DNA from: Dehalococcoidia bacterium UBA1332
Lineage (GTDB): Bacteria; Chloroflexota; Dehalococcoidia; Lucifugimonadales; Lucifugimonadaceae
Assembly (NCBI GenBank): GCA_002306745.1
Contig: DBSW01000157.1
Coordinates: 14,428-21,357 of the forward strand
DNA length: 6,930 nt
Direction of reading: 5' to 3'
Positions within the stretch are counted from its first letter, which is position 1. Each line of letters starts with the position of its first letter. The position numbers and the translations under genes are program-made. Of the stretch, positions 1 through 5,738 are shown in pieces. The notes below the pieces were generated by a model. That model saw nothing but the letters and a program-made list of their open reading frames with translations. It was not told the DNA's origin and ran no database searches.

Positions 1-47
1 AGCGTAGTCCTCCGAAACATAACCAGCTAACGACTGAAACAAACAAA

Positions 48-2255
48 ATGACGACTACTCAGGAAATCAGATCCGCAAATGATCTTATCCATAAGGTAAA
101 AACATACCTGCCAAAAGATCGCGTCATCTCAATCGAAAAATCTCTAAATTTCGCTATAAGTGCTCACAATGGACAACGGCGAGAATCTGGAGACCCGTTT
201 GTTGTGCATCCAATCGCTACAGCTTTTCGGCTTGCCGAGATGCGACTCGACACCACCACAATTCAAGCGGCTCTACTCCATGATGTAATCGAGGACTGCG
301 GAATCACTGTATCGATCTTAGAAAAAGAGTTCAGCACCGAAGTAGCCAAGCTAGTTGATGGTGTAACTAAACTGAAGCGCCTAGATATGATTTCTGAGAA
401 CAGCGCAATGCTCAAGCAAGCCGCGTCTCCTGAGGCAACAAAAGCCGCCTCTCTCCGAAAAATGCTTGTAGCCATGGCAGAAGACGTTCGAGTCGTTCTT
501 ATCAAGTTATCCGATCGAATGCACAACATGGAAACCCTTGGGCATCTACCAGTGCCTAAACAGAAACGGATATCTCGTGAAACTCTAGACATATACTCTC
601 CACTTGCCCATCGTCTTGGTATGTTTGACATCAAATGGCGACTTGAAGATCAGGCTTTTAGGTACCTGATGCCTCGCCAGTACAAATCAATTTCAAAACT
701 AGTAAACCGAAAACGCGCAGAACGAGAAATCTACACTGAAGCCGCAGTTAAAGGAATTAAAGGACCACTAGACAAAGCAAAAATTGAATGCAGGGTGGAC
801 GGTAGAGTAAAGCACCTTTACAGCACGTACAACAAACTACAGCGTTATGAACGTATGGGACGAAAATTTGACGAAATCTACGACCTGATCGCTGTACGGG
901 TGATAACCGAAAATGTCAACGATTGCTACGCAGCACTTGGTATCGTGCATTCAAAATGGAGACCTGTTCCCGGGCAATTTGACGACTACATCGCAAGCCC
1001 AAAAGAAAACATGTACCAGTCAATTCACACATCGGTACGCGGTCCAGGCAACTACCCTATAGAGGTGCAAATACGAACAGAAAAAATGCACGAGATTGCC
1101 GAAGAAGGTGTAGCTTCTCATTGGATTTACAAAGAGGGTGGGGTTGGAAATCCAGAGTCAGATAACTTCGAAAATAAGATGTCATGGCTGCGCCAACTTT
1201 TAGAATGGCAACGTGAACTTTCTGGTGACGATGAATACCTAGCCACAGTACGTACGGACATACTTCAAGATCAGGTTTTCGTATACACGCCTAAAGGTGA
1301 CGTTAAAGATCTTCCTGCAGGAGCAACTCCGATCGATTTCGCATATCGCATTCACACTGATCTCGGACACAACACGGTAGGAGCGATAGTTAACGGCAAA
1401 CTTACTGCACTAAACGCTCCTCTTAGTAATGGCGACGTTGTAGAAATAAGAAGCGCTCGCATATCACGCGGTCCCAGTCTTGATTGGCTAAACCCTGACC
1501 TTGGATACATTATCACCGGAAGTGCAATCACCAAAGTCAAGCAATGGTTCCGTAAACAGGAGAGGGAGACTAACGTTAGGCGCGGGCGAGATTTACTTAA
1601 GAAAGAACTCGGTCGACTGGGAATTCCCTACAACGAAAAACAAATCGGAAAAAGCCTAGACTACGAGAATTTCGATGAACTAGCCGAAGCTCTCGGAACA
1701 GGTCAGATTTCTGTTGGGCGGGTAGCAGAAACTCTCAGCCCTACACCGGATGAAATATTTACTCATACCGCGACTAAAGGAGTGCCACCTGCTGATCAGA
1801 CCAAAGGATTAGTTGTAATGGGTGAACCCGGACTACTTACCCGGATTGCCAAGTGCTGTAGCCCAGTTTATGGAGATGAAATTATGGGGTACCTTACGCG
1901 TGGACGTGGAGTAACAGTTCACAGGCAAAGCTGTGCGATATTACGTGATACAAATGACGCCGAGCGCCACACACCGGTAGCTTGGGGGCATTATGAGACT
2001 ACTTACGCTTCAAGATTGCAGATAAAAGCCTTCGACCGCGTTGGACTTATTCGAGACATCACAAATGTAGTTTCTTCTGAAAATGTAAATATTCATTCAC
2101 TTTCATCTAGCGAAGATGAAAAAACAAATGCGTGTACTGTGTCACTTACGGTGTACACTACAGGGGTTGAGCAATTAAGTAGGCTCTTCTCGCGAGTGGA
2201 AACGATCCCGGGTGTCGAAAATGCCTTCCGGGTCAACGAAGCGTCGAGTGTTTAA
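48..2255 (+). CDS. rel: Bifunctional-type RelA/SpoT (p)ppGpp synthetase/hydrolase
   Basis: This enzyme makes and degrades the alarmone (p)ppGpp from ATP and GTP/GDP and drives the stringent response in the cytoplasm. The 735 residues are the usual full length and carry every domain. The HD hydrolase spans about residues 30-190, with R44/R45, H54, H78-D79, E82-D83, D156 and N160 all present, so hydrolysis should be intact. The synthetase spans about 240-360, with R253, D279, Y323 and E339 in GRVKHLYS, YDLIAVR, NMYQSIHT and PIEVQIRT. TGS lies at about 406-467, the Cys/His zinc-finger-like segment at 595-632 (C603, C604, H625, C629), and ACT at about 655-730. The first metal-binding His falls at 54, close to position 53 in streptococcal Rel, which supports ATG 48. 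However, no Shine-Dalgarno precedes it and the frame stays open to the window edge, so a further-upstream start is possible. Oddities are a QFDD motif at 310-313 and an insertion of about 11 residues after 112. rpsT follows 58 bp downstream. Confidence 0.96.
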   Translation: MTTTQEIRSANDLIHKVKTYLPKDRVISIEKSLNFAISAHNGQRRESGDPFVVHPIATAFRLAEMRLDTTTIQAALLHDVIEDCGITVSILEKEFSTEVAKLVDGVTKLKRLDMISENSAMLKQAASPEATKAASLRKMLVAMAEDVRVVLIKLSDRMHNMETLGHLPVPKQKRISRETLDIYSPLAHRLGMFDIKWRLEDQAFRYLMPRQYKSISKLVNRKRAEREIYTEAAVKGIKGPLDKAKIECRVDGRVKHLYSTYNKLQRYERMGRKFDEIYDLIAVRVITENVNDCYAALGIVHSKWRPVPGQFDDYIASPKENMYQSIHTSVRGPGNYPIEVQIRTEKMHEIAEEGVASHWIYKEGGVGNPESDNFENKMSWLRQLLEWQRELSGDDEYLATVRTDILQDQVFVYTPKGDVKDLPAGATPIDFAYRIHTDLGHNTVGAIVNGKLTALNAPLSNGDVVEIRSARISRGPSLDWLNPDLGYIITGSAITKVKQWFRKQERETNVRRGRDLLKKELGRLGIPYNEKQIGKSLDYENFDELAEALGTGQISVGRVAETLSPTPDEIFTHTATKGVPPADQTKGLVVMGEPGLLTRIAKCCSPVYGDEIMGYLTRGRGVTVHRQSCAILRDTNDAERHTPVAWGHYETTYASRLQIKAFDRVGLIRDITNVVSSENVNIHSLSSSEDEKTNACTVSLTVYTTGVEQLSRLFSRVETIPGVENAFRVNEASSV

Positions 2256-2302
2256 CTCTACGACTTGAAATGTATCGTATTCATCGCATCAGAAAAAATA
2301 CC

Positions 2303-2307
2303 AAGGA
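2303..2307 (+). promoter_or_regulatory. Ribosome-binding site of rpsT
   Basis: AAGGA lies 6 bases before the ATG at 2314. It is a clear Shine-Dalgarno sequence and fixes the rpsT start, in contrast with rel, which has none. Confidence 0.75.
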
Positions 2308-2313
2308 AAACTA

Positions 2314-2571
2314 ATGCCAGCCGCTAAAACTTTGCGCGCGCAGAACCGCAGAGCAGCCCGCAACCGATCAACGCTTTCGTTCACTAGGAGTCGCGTACGT
2401 TCGATTACAAGTGCAATATCTGATGGGGCACAATCTGACGAGTCAGCAGAAGCACTGAAAAAAGCTATATCCGCTTTGGATCGCGCAGTAAGCAAAGGTG
2501 TAATACACCGAAACACTGCTGCTCGTAAAAAGTCGAGACTTAATTTGCAGTACAACAAACTATCGAGCTAA
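2314..2571 (+). CDS. rpsT: 30S ribosomal protein S20
   Basis: S20 binds 16S rRNA as a primary assembly protein of the small subunit. The 85-residue product is close to the usual 85-90. It is very basic and helical, with the typical start MPAAKTLRAQNRRAARNRS, a central acidic and alanine-rich stretch (about 36-56), and the family's C-terminal segment around GVIHRNTAARKKSRL that carries the conserved His and the lysine/arginine-rich helix. The ATG is preceded by AAGGA at 6-base spacing. The gene lies 58 bp after rel and 14 bp before the His-rich gene, so it may be co-transcribed with both. No convincing promoter of its own was seen in the 58-bp gap. The overlapping reading frame on the other strand is a shadow. 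Confidence 0.95.
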   Translation: MPAAKTLRAQNRRAARNRSTLSFTRSRVRSITSAISDGAQSDESAEALKKAISALDRAVSKGVIHRNTAARKKSRLNLQYNKLSS

Positions 2572-2573
2572 GC

Positions 2574-2578
2574 AGGGA
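2574..2578 (+). promoter_or_regulatory. Ribosome-binding site supporting a TTG start
   Basis: AGGGA sits 7 bases before the TTG at 2586, just after the rpsT stop codon. It is the main reason to accept the uncommon TTG as the start of the His-rich gene, and it suggests translation on the rpsT message. Confidence 0.65.
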
Positions 2579-2585
2579 TCAACCG

Positions 2586-3173
2586 TTGACTCATAGTCAC
2601 GACCACTCCCAATCCAAACAGCAAGACCGAAGAACTGATCAGCATCGGATCGGTTCGTCACATCATCAGAACGAAACACAATTCAACTGGCGCATACACC
2701 ATCCATTTGAAGGTGTTGATAATCGCGTTGCAGTAGAAGTATCCCCTTGGAGAGGACTCTTACCTCGTTGGAGATTTGTCTTACCTGGGGAGTATAAAGG
2801 CAGCCATCGCTGGGGTGTAGGAGCTGCGGGAACAGGCAAGATTAACGAAAACGTAAAACGACCCGCAAAAGATGGTCCAATACAGATGGTTAACGGCCCC
2901 CTAGTTATATGGTTCGGAGGTCATGAATCACTTTCACCAGAACAATCAGCATATCTCGTCTTTGAGGGCGAAGCCCCTCACTATATCGCCTTTGGTCAAG
3001 CAGACACTGTTGGAGGACCTCCTGGCAACTTGGAAGGAATATCATTCGGCAATGACCACCCAACTCATCCAAACGCTCATTTAGATCCCGGTCACCACCA
3101 TGACCAACCGAGCGACCATCCTGCCAATCCTCATATAGGACATGAGTACATTAACGAAGGTCATAACCATTAG
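2586..3173 (+). CDS. Histidine-rich protein of unknown function (195 aa)
   Basis: I do not recognise this protein. About 22 of its 195 residues are histidine and none is cysteine. The histidines lie mostly in two tails. The N-terminal tail is hydrophilic (residues 1-30, His at 3, 5, 7, 20, 26, 27). The C-terminal tail (about 158-195) is rich in His, Pro, Asp and Asn and has 11 His, including HHH at 170-172 and a final HNH. Between them lies an apparently globular core (about 33-155) with five Trp, Gly/Pro turns and probable beta strands (VAVEV, PRWRFVLPGEY, GPLVIWFGG, SAYLVFEG, HYIAFGQ). No signal peptide, membrane segment or Tat-type twin-Arg signal is visible, so it is probably cytoplasmic. 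The tails suggest binding or buffering of Ni, Zn, Cu or Co, but this is inference from composition only. The TTG start has a good AGGGA, 14 bp after rpsT. The uninterrupted frame and sound start suggest a real gene. Confidence 0.8.
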   Translation: MTHSHDHSQSKQQDRRTDQHRIGSSHHQNETQFNWRIHHPFEGVDNRVAVEVSPWRGLLPRWRFVLPGEYKGSHRWGVGAAGTGKINENVKRPAKDGPIQMVNGPLVIWFGGHESLSPEQSAYLVFEGEAPHYIAFGQADTVGGPPGNLEGISFGNDHPTHPNAHLDPGHHHDQPSDHPANPHIGHEYINEGHNH

Positions 3174-3332
3174 ATTAAATGCCAGAATTGATGCCTCAAT
3201 AAACCTAATACGATTCAACTGGTTGCAGTCATGATCCAACAAGAAAAGTCAGAAATACGTCGTAGATTTACGTTTTCAACAAACCAAGACTTCGCGAGAT
3301 ACAGAAACTCATCGACAACGTGACACTTTGCA
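3174..3332 (+). other. Intergenic stretch without recognised gene
   Basis: This is the left part of the 271-bp gap between the His-rich gene and lexA. I found no open frame worth calling and no tRNA. A weak bulged hairpin (GAAATACGT at 3252-3260 with ACGTTTTC at 3270-3277) has no following T-run and is not a convincing terminator. Several short ATTAG/TAAT-like words occur, as expected in AT-rich spacer. Confidence 0.5.
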
Positions 3333-3362
3333 TTGACATAAATAACTTAAGGGTGATATTTT
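3333..3362 (+). promoter_or_regulatory. Probable sigma-70-type promoter of lexA
   Basis: A consensus -35 TTGACA (3333-3338) is followed after 18 bases by TATTTT (3357-3362), a 4 of 6 match to the -10 box. Transcription would begin near 3369, at the left edge of the inverted repeat described next, leaving a leader of about 75 bases before lexA. The perfect -35 and the position in front of a gene that nearly always has its own promoter support the call. The -10 is imperfect. Confidence 0.6.
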
Positions 3363-3368
3363 TAGAAC

Positions 3369-3393
3369 ATTAGTGCGAAACATATGCACTAAT
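3369..3393 (+). promoter_or_regulatory. Perfect inverted repeat, candidate LexA operator
   Basis: ATTAGTGC (3369-3376) and GCACTAAT (3386-3393) are exact reverse complements separated by 9 bases (GAAACATAT). The element begins 6 bases after the -10 and covers the expected transcription start of lexA, the classic place for autorepression. It does not match the GAAC-N4-GTTC box of Firmicutes/Actinobacteria or the CTG-N10-CAG box of Gammaproteobacteria. A partial GAACAT word lies at its left edge (3365-3370) and GAAACAT in its centre. The repeat is seen directly; its use as the SOS box is inference. Confidence 0.55.
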
Positions 3394-3444
3394 CATAATT
3401 AGGATAGCCTCCACAAAATAAAGTTTATTCAGGGCAACAAATAG

Positions 3445-4128
3445 ATGAAAAAGCTCTCAGAAAAACAGGAACTAATACTGTCATTCATCCAGGATTTCAT
3501 CTATGAAAACGATTACCCTCCTACGATCCGTGACATTCAAAATGGTTGCAACATCAGTTCGACCTCTGTCGTTTCTTACAACTTAGATAGATTAAAAGAA
3601 AACGGTCACTTGAACCGACATTCAGAAGTTTCGCGCGGGCTTAGCCTTGCGAATCCAAAAGATTCCTTGGGTTGGATTTCTTCGGAATATTCGCATAGTG
3701 AAACTACTGAAATTGAAACCGTAGCAGTCCCTTTGCTGGGCACTATCGCGGCAGGTGCCCCTTTCCCTATGCCGGAAAATGACACATGGTCTGATCTTTC
3801 CGGTTCTGAACTAATCGATCTACCGCAAGCAATCACGGGTACCGGTGATGGGCTTTATGCACTCAAAGTGCGTGGCGAATCAATGATTGACGCATTAATT
3901 TCAGACGGCGATCTTGTAATTATGGAACAGTCAAACTCCGTCAGAAACGGTCAAATGGCTGCAGTCCGCATCAAATCGGACAATACGACAACACTTAAAC
4001 ACTTTTATTCAGAAGGTCGGCGTACCCGCCTAGAACCTGCAAATCCTCAAATGAAAGCAATGACTTTCGAGTCTAATGAAATCGAAGTTCTGAGCCGTGT
4101 TGTCGCCGTTTGGCGTTACATGGGTTAA
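3445..4128 (+). CDS. lexA: LexA SOS repressor
   Basis: LexA represses DNA-repair genes as a dimer and cleaves itself when RecA filaments form on damaged DNA. The N-terminal winged helix-turn-helix (about 1-70) includes YPPTIRDIQ and the recognition region SSTSVVSYNLDRLKENG. The C-terminal S24 peptidase domain holds the cleavage pair A103-G104 (GTIAAGAP), catalytic S146 in GESM and catalytic K185 in TTLKHFY, with the usual GDLVIM and LEPANPQM segments. The 227 residues exceed E. coli LexA (202), mainly through the inter-domain linker and an added segment after the cleavage site (about 110-127). I remember that layout from Chloroflexota LexA proteins. The start ATG has only a weak AGGG 10 bases upstream, but MKKLSEKQELIL matches the family start. 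The promoter and inverted repeat upstream fit autoregulation. tatA follows 139 bp downstream with no clear terminator between them. Confidence 0.97.
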   Translation: MKKLSEKQELILSFIQDFIYENDYPPTIRDIQNGCNISSTSVVSYNLDRLKENGHLNRHSEVSRGLSLANPKDSLGWISSEYSHSETTEIETVAVPLLGTIAAGAPFPMPENDTWSDLSGSELIDLPQAITGTGDGLYALKVRGESMIDALISDGDLVIMEQSNSVRNGQMAAVRIKSDNTTTLKHFYSEGRRTRLEPANPQMKAMTFESNEIEVLSRVVAVWRYMG

Positions 4129-4178
4129 TGTTCACCATATCCTGACAATCCACCACAATACCTATACCCTTTGTTAGG

Positions 4179-4203
4179 TTGACAACGAGTCTGAGCGTAT
4201 ACT
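4179..4203 (+). promoter_or_regulatory. Possible tatA promoter with abnormal spacing
   Basis: A good -10 candidate TATACT (4198-4203) lies in the lexA-tatA gap. A consensus TTGACA (4179-4184) is also present but only 13 bases upstream, too close for a standard sigma-70 promoter. Either the -10 works with a poor -35, or an activator compensates, or one of the two matches is chance. Initiation would fall near 4210, about 58 bases before tatA. Confidence 0.3.
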
Positions 4204-4232
4204 TGAGTGAGAGTTGCGTTTATTTCAGCTAA

Positions 4233-4249
4233 TCCCATTTAAAATGGGA
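4233..4249 (+). repeat. Perfect palindrome in the tatA leader
   Basis: TCCCATTT and AAATGGGA are exact reverse complements around a single central A (4241). In RNA this would fold as a 6-bp stem with the loop TTAAA, ending 6 bases before the tatA Shine-Dalgarno. It could be an operator downstream of the transcription start or a leader hairpin. Its symmetry is certain; its role is unknown. Confidence 0.5.
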
Positions 4250-4255
4250 CAGTTC

Positions 4256-4259
4256 GGAG
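4256..4259 (+). promoter_or_regulatory. Ribosome-binding site deciding the tatA start
   Basis: GGAG lies 8 bases before GTG 4268. The alternative starts, TTG 4214 and ATG 4244, lack a comparable site and would add residues not seen at the N-terminus of TatA proteins. Confidence 0.7.
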
Positions 4260-4267
4260 CTTTAACT

Positions 4268-4456
4268 GTGTTCCAGAATTTTGGCATATGGCAAATCGCC
4301 CTAATACTAGTGATCGTCTTACTTCTCTTTGGAGTTGGCAAATTACCTCAGGTAGGTAAAGGAATGGGGCAAGCCATCAGTGAATTCAAATCTGCCGTGA
4401 CAAAGGAAGATAAGTCCGTGTCATCCGGGGAGGACAAAAACGCCGAATCAAAATAG
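4268..4456 (+). CDS. tatA: Sec-independent translocase subunit TatA
   Basis: TatA oligomers form the transient channel through which the Tat system moves folded proteins with twin-Arg signals across the cytoplasmic membrane. From GTG 4268 the protein has 62 residues. A short N-terminus carrying the polar Q9 (FGIWQ) precedes one membrane helix (about 7-21, ALILVIVLLLF). The FG hinge is at 21-22, and the amphipathic helix KLPQVGKGMGQAISEFKSA follows, then a short charged tail rich in Lys, Glu, Asp and Ser. Gln in the membrane entry, where TatB has Glu, together with the short tail, points to TatA rather than TatB. The frame could start at TTG 4214 (80 residues) or ATG 4244 (70), but GGAG spacing and the family N-terminus favour 4268. 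It faces tatC across 68 bp, so it is transcribed apart from tatBC. Confidence 0.92.
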   Translation: MFQNFGIWQIALILVIVLLLFGVGKLPQVGKGMGQAISEFKSAVTKEDKSVSSGEDKNAESK

Positions 4457-4462
4457 TCTTTG

Positions 4463-4485
4463 TCCAGTCAGCTAATCTGACTGGA
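4463..4485. terminator. Perfect hairpin between convergent tatA and tatC
   Basis: TCCAGTCAG (4463-4471) pairs exactly with CTGACTGGA (4477-4485) around the loop CTAAT. It begins 7 bases after the tatA stop and lies about 40 bases past the tatC stop, where a bidirectional terminator would be expected. The T-run is weak on both sides (ACTATTAAT on plus; ACAAAGACTATTTT on minus), so termination may be inefficient or factor-assisted. Confidence 0.6.
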
Positions 4486-4524
4486 ACTATTAATATCTGA
4501 CATTAAAGACATACCATTGGTCAG

Positions 4525-5250
4525 CTAGTCGCGGTCGCGCTCAGCTAGCTTTACCAAAAGCATCCCAATTTCGAACAGCAATATCACAGGAATAGCAACT
4601 ATCACTTGAGATATTGGATCAGTAGGGGTCACCGCAGCCCCAAAAATAAACGCAATAAGAATCATCCAACGTCTTTTTGTTTTCAACCATACTGAAGTCA
4701 AAATTCCGATTTTAGCTAGTAGAAACATGACTATCGGAAGCTCAAAAATCGTACCCAGCCAAAATATTATCCCCACAGACATAGAAACTACTGAGGCAGC
4801 AGTTATAGTCGGAATTGCAAGATTGCCCTGGAAATACAACATGAAAGCGAACAATCTGGGAATCAGGATGAGATACGCAAATATCGCCCCAATCGCAAAT
4901 GAAATACCTGCACCTGGTATTAGCAAATAAACATACTTACGTTCATTTGCTTTAAGTCCTGGCCGTAAGAAACGTGACACCTCCCAAAGAAAATAAGGCA
5001 GGGCGGCGGTAAGCCCGACCATTACCGAAAGTTTAGCGGCTGCAACCCAGGCTTCAGTAAGAGTCAACTGTACTATGTCACCACCAGCCGCTTCGATTAA
5101 TTCTCTTGCATCAGCAGTGAAACGGTTGAAGATAAGCTGGAAATTAGCAAGAGCGACAGCGATAAATATACTAGCGACGACCGCGACCCTTAAAAGTCGT
5201 CGCTTGATTTCCGTTAGATGCGCCATTACTGGCATCGAGTTATCGTTCAC
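4525..5250 (-). CDS. tatC: Sec-independent translocase subunit TatC
   Basis: TatC is the multi-spanning receptor of the Tat machinery and recognises the twin-Arg signal together with TatB. The 241 residues match the family length. The cytoplasmic N-terminus has HLTEIKRRLL (11-20), and six membrane helices are visible at about 22-40, 72-91, 108-132, 152-178, 194-209 and 213-234. The signal-peptide site residues F94 and E103 are present in RFLRPGLKANERK, as are E170 in GTIFELP and D211 in TPTDPISQ; these fall at the same numbers as in E. coli TatC. The C-terminus is short and charged. The start is GTG and overlaps the tatB stop as GTGA, which suggests translational coupling. In-frame ATGs at codons 6 and 9 are alternatives but have no Shine-Dalgarno. 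It is the last gene of the minus-strand operon. Confidence 0.97.
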   Translation of the reverse strand: MNDNSMPVMAHLTEIKRRLLRVAVVASIFIAVALANFQLIFNRFTADARELIEAAGGDIVQLTLTEAWVAAAKLSVMVGLTAALPYFLWEVSRFLRPGLKANERKYVYLLIPGAGISFAIGAIFAYLILIPRLFAFMLYFQGNLAIPTITAASVVSMSVGIIFWLGTIFELPIVMFLLAKIGILTSVWLKTKRRWMILIAFIFGAAVTPTDPISQVIVAIPVILLFEIGMLLVKLAERDRD

Positions 5251-5738
5251 TGAGTCGAGTCATCTTTCCCGTCCACTGATGCAAAACCCTCGGCGTCTTC
5301 AGCACAATCATACCTATCAGACTTACTTACAATATCTTGAGATTTCTTTCCCGTCAGGTCTAAATCTGAAATAGCTTCCCGCATCTCTTTATTAATCTGC
5401 TGTGTTTTACGGTTTACCTGAAAAGGCTTTGGTGATTGTTGTTCATCGCCTACCGCAGACCTTTTGCTGCTGTTTTCAAGGAGCTGATCGAGCCGCATTT
5501 TTTCACCGACTGACTTAACACTATCGTTCATACCATCAAGATCTATTTGTTTGCCCAAATCTTCCATATCAATAGCCTCCGTGATCATCGACTGTAATGC
5601 CTGTCTCTGGCGCTTTAAATCTGTGTACATTCTGCGACCTTCTCTAATGCCCTCTAAAAGTCGCTTTGGACCCAAAACGAAAAGAGCTATCGCAGCAATT
5701 ACCATGACCTCGAAGCCACCTAGACCAAAGATAGTCAT
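5247..5738 (-). CDS. tatB: TatB-type Sec-independent translocase subunit
   Basis: TatB works with TatC as the receptor for twin-Arg precursors before TatA is recruited. The N-terminus shows the TatA/B signature: GLGGFEVMVI with the TatB-type acidic E10 at the membrane entry, one helix (about 9-22), the GPKRL hinge motif with P24, and a long amphipathic helix (about 25-60). The tail is long (to 163 residues), polar and probably disordered after about residue 85. Glu instead of Gln in the membrane, length above 150 and direct linkage to tatC all favour TatB over TatA. GGAG (5750-5747) lies 8 bases before the ATG, inside maf. The start overlaps the maf stop as ATGA and its stop overlaps the tatC start as GTGA. 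Beyond about residue 80 I see little family similarity. Confidence 0.88.
   Translation of the reverse strand: MTIFGLGGFEVMVIAAIALFVLGPKRLLEGIREGRRMYTDLKRQRQALQSMITEAIDMEDLGKQIDLDGMNDSVKSVGEKMRLDQLLENSSKRSAVGDEQQSPKPFQVNRKTQQINKEMREAISDLDLTGKKSQDIVSKSDRYDCAEDAEGFASVDGKDDSTQ

Noticed and set aside
263..634. Open frame of 123 codons antisense to rel
   Set aside because: It lies entirely inside the conserved hydrolase domain of rel, has no family signature and is a shadow.
2265..2293. rpsT promoter beginning TTGAAA at 2265
   Set aside because: No acceptable -10 box occurs at 16-18 bases downstream.
2289..2558. Open frame of 89 codons antisense to rpsT
   Set aside because: It mirrors the S20 gene, whose family match is clear; composition is that of a reverse-strand shadow.
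3252..3277. Bulged hairpin GAAATACGT with ACGTTTTC as terminator of the His-rich gene
   Set aside because: The stem is AT-rich and bulged, lies about 80 bases after the stop and has no T-run after it on the plus strand.
3365..3376. Gram-positive-type LexA box starting at GAACAT
   Set aside because: The second half should read GTTC but is GTGC; the exact inverted repeat beside it is the stronger candidate.
4214..4267. Upstream TTG or ATG starts for tatA
   Set aside because: They would add 18 or 8 residues not typical of TatA and lack a good ribosome-binding site, whereas GTG 4268 has GGAG at 8 bases.
4468..4548. Three copies of TCAGCTA(A/G) at 4468, 4521 and 4541
   Set aside because: Two lie in or at the end of the tatC coding sequence and one is part of the hairpin; 8-base words this close can arise by chance and spacing is irregular.
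5075..5374. Plus-strand frame over the tatB/tatC junction
   Set aside because: It overlaps two confidently identified genes on the other strand and shows no domain.
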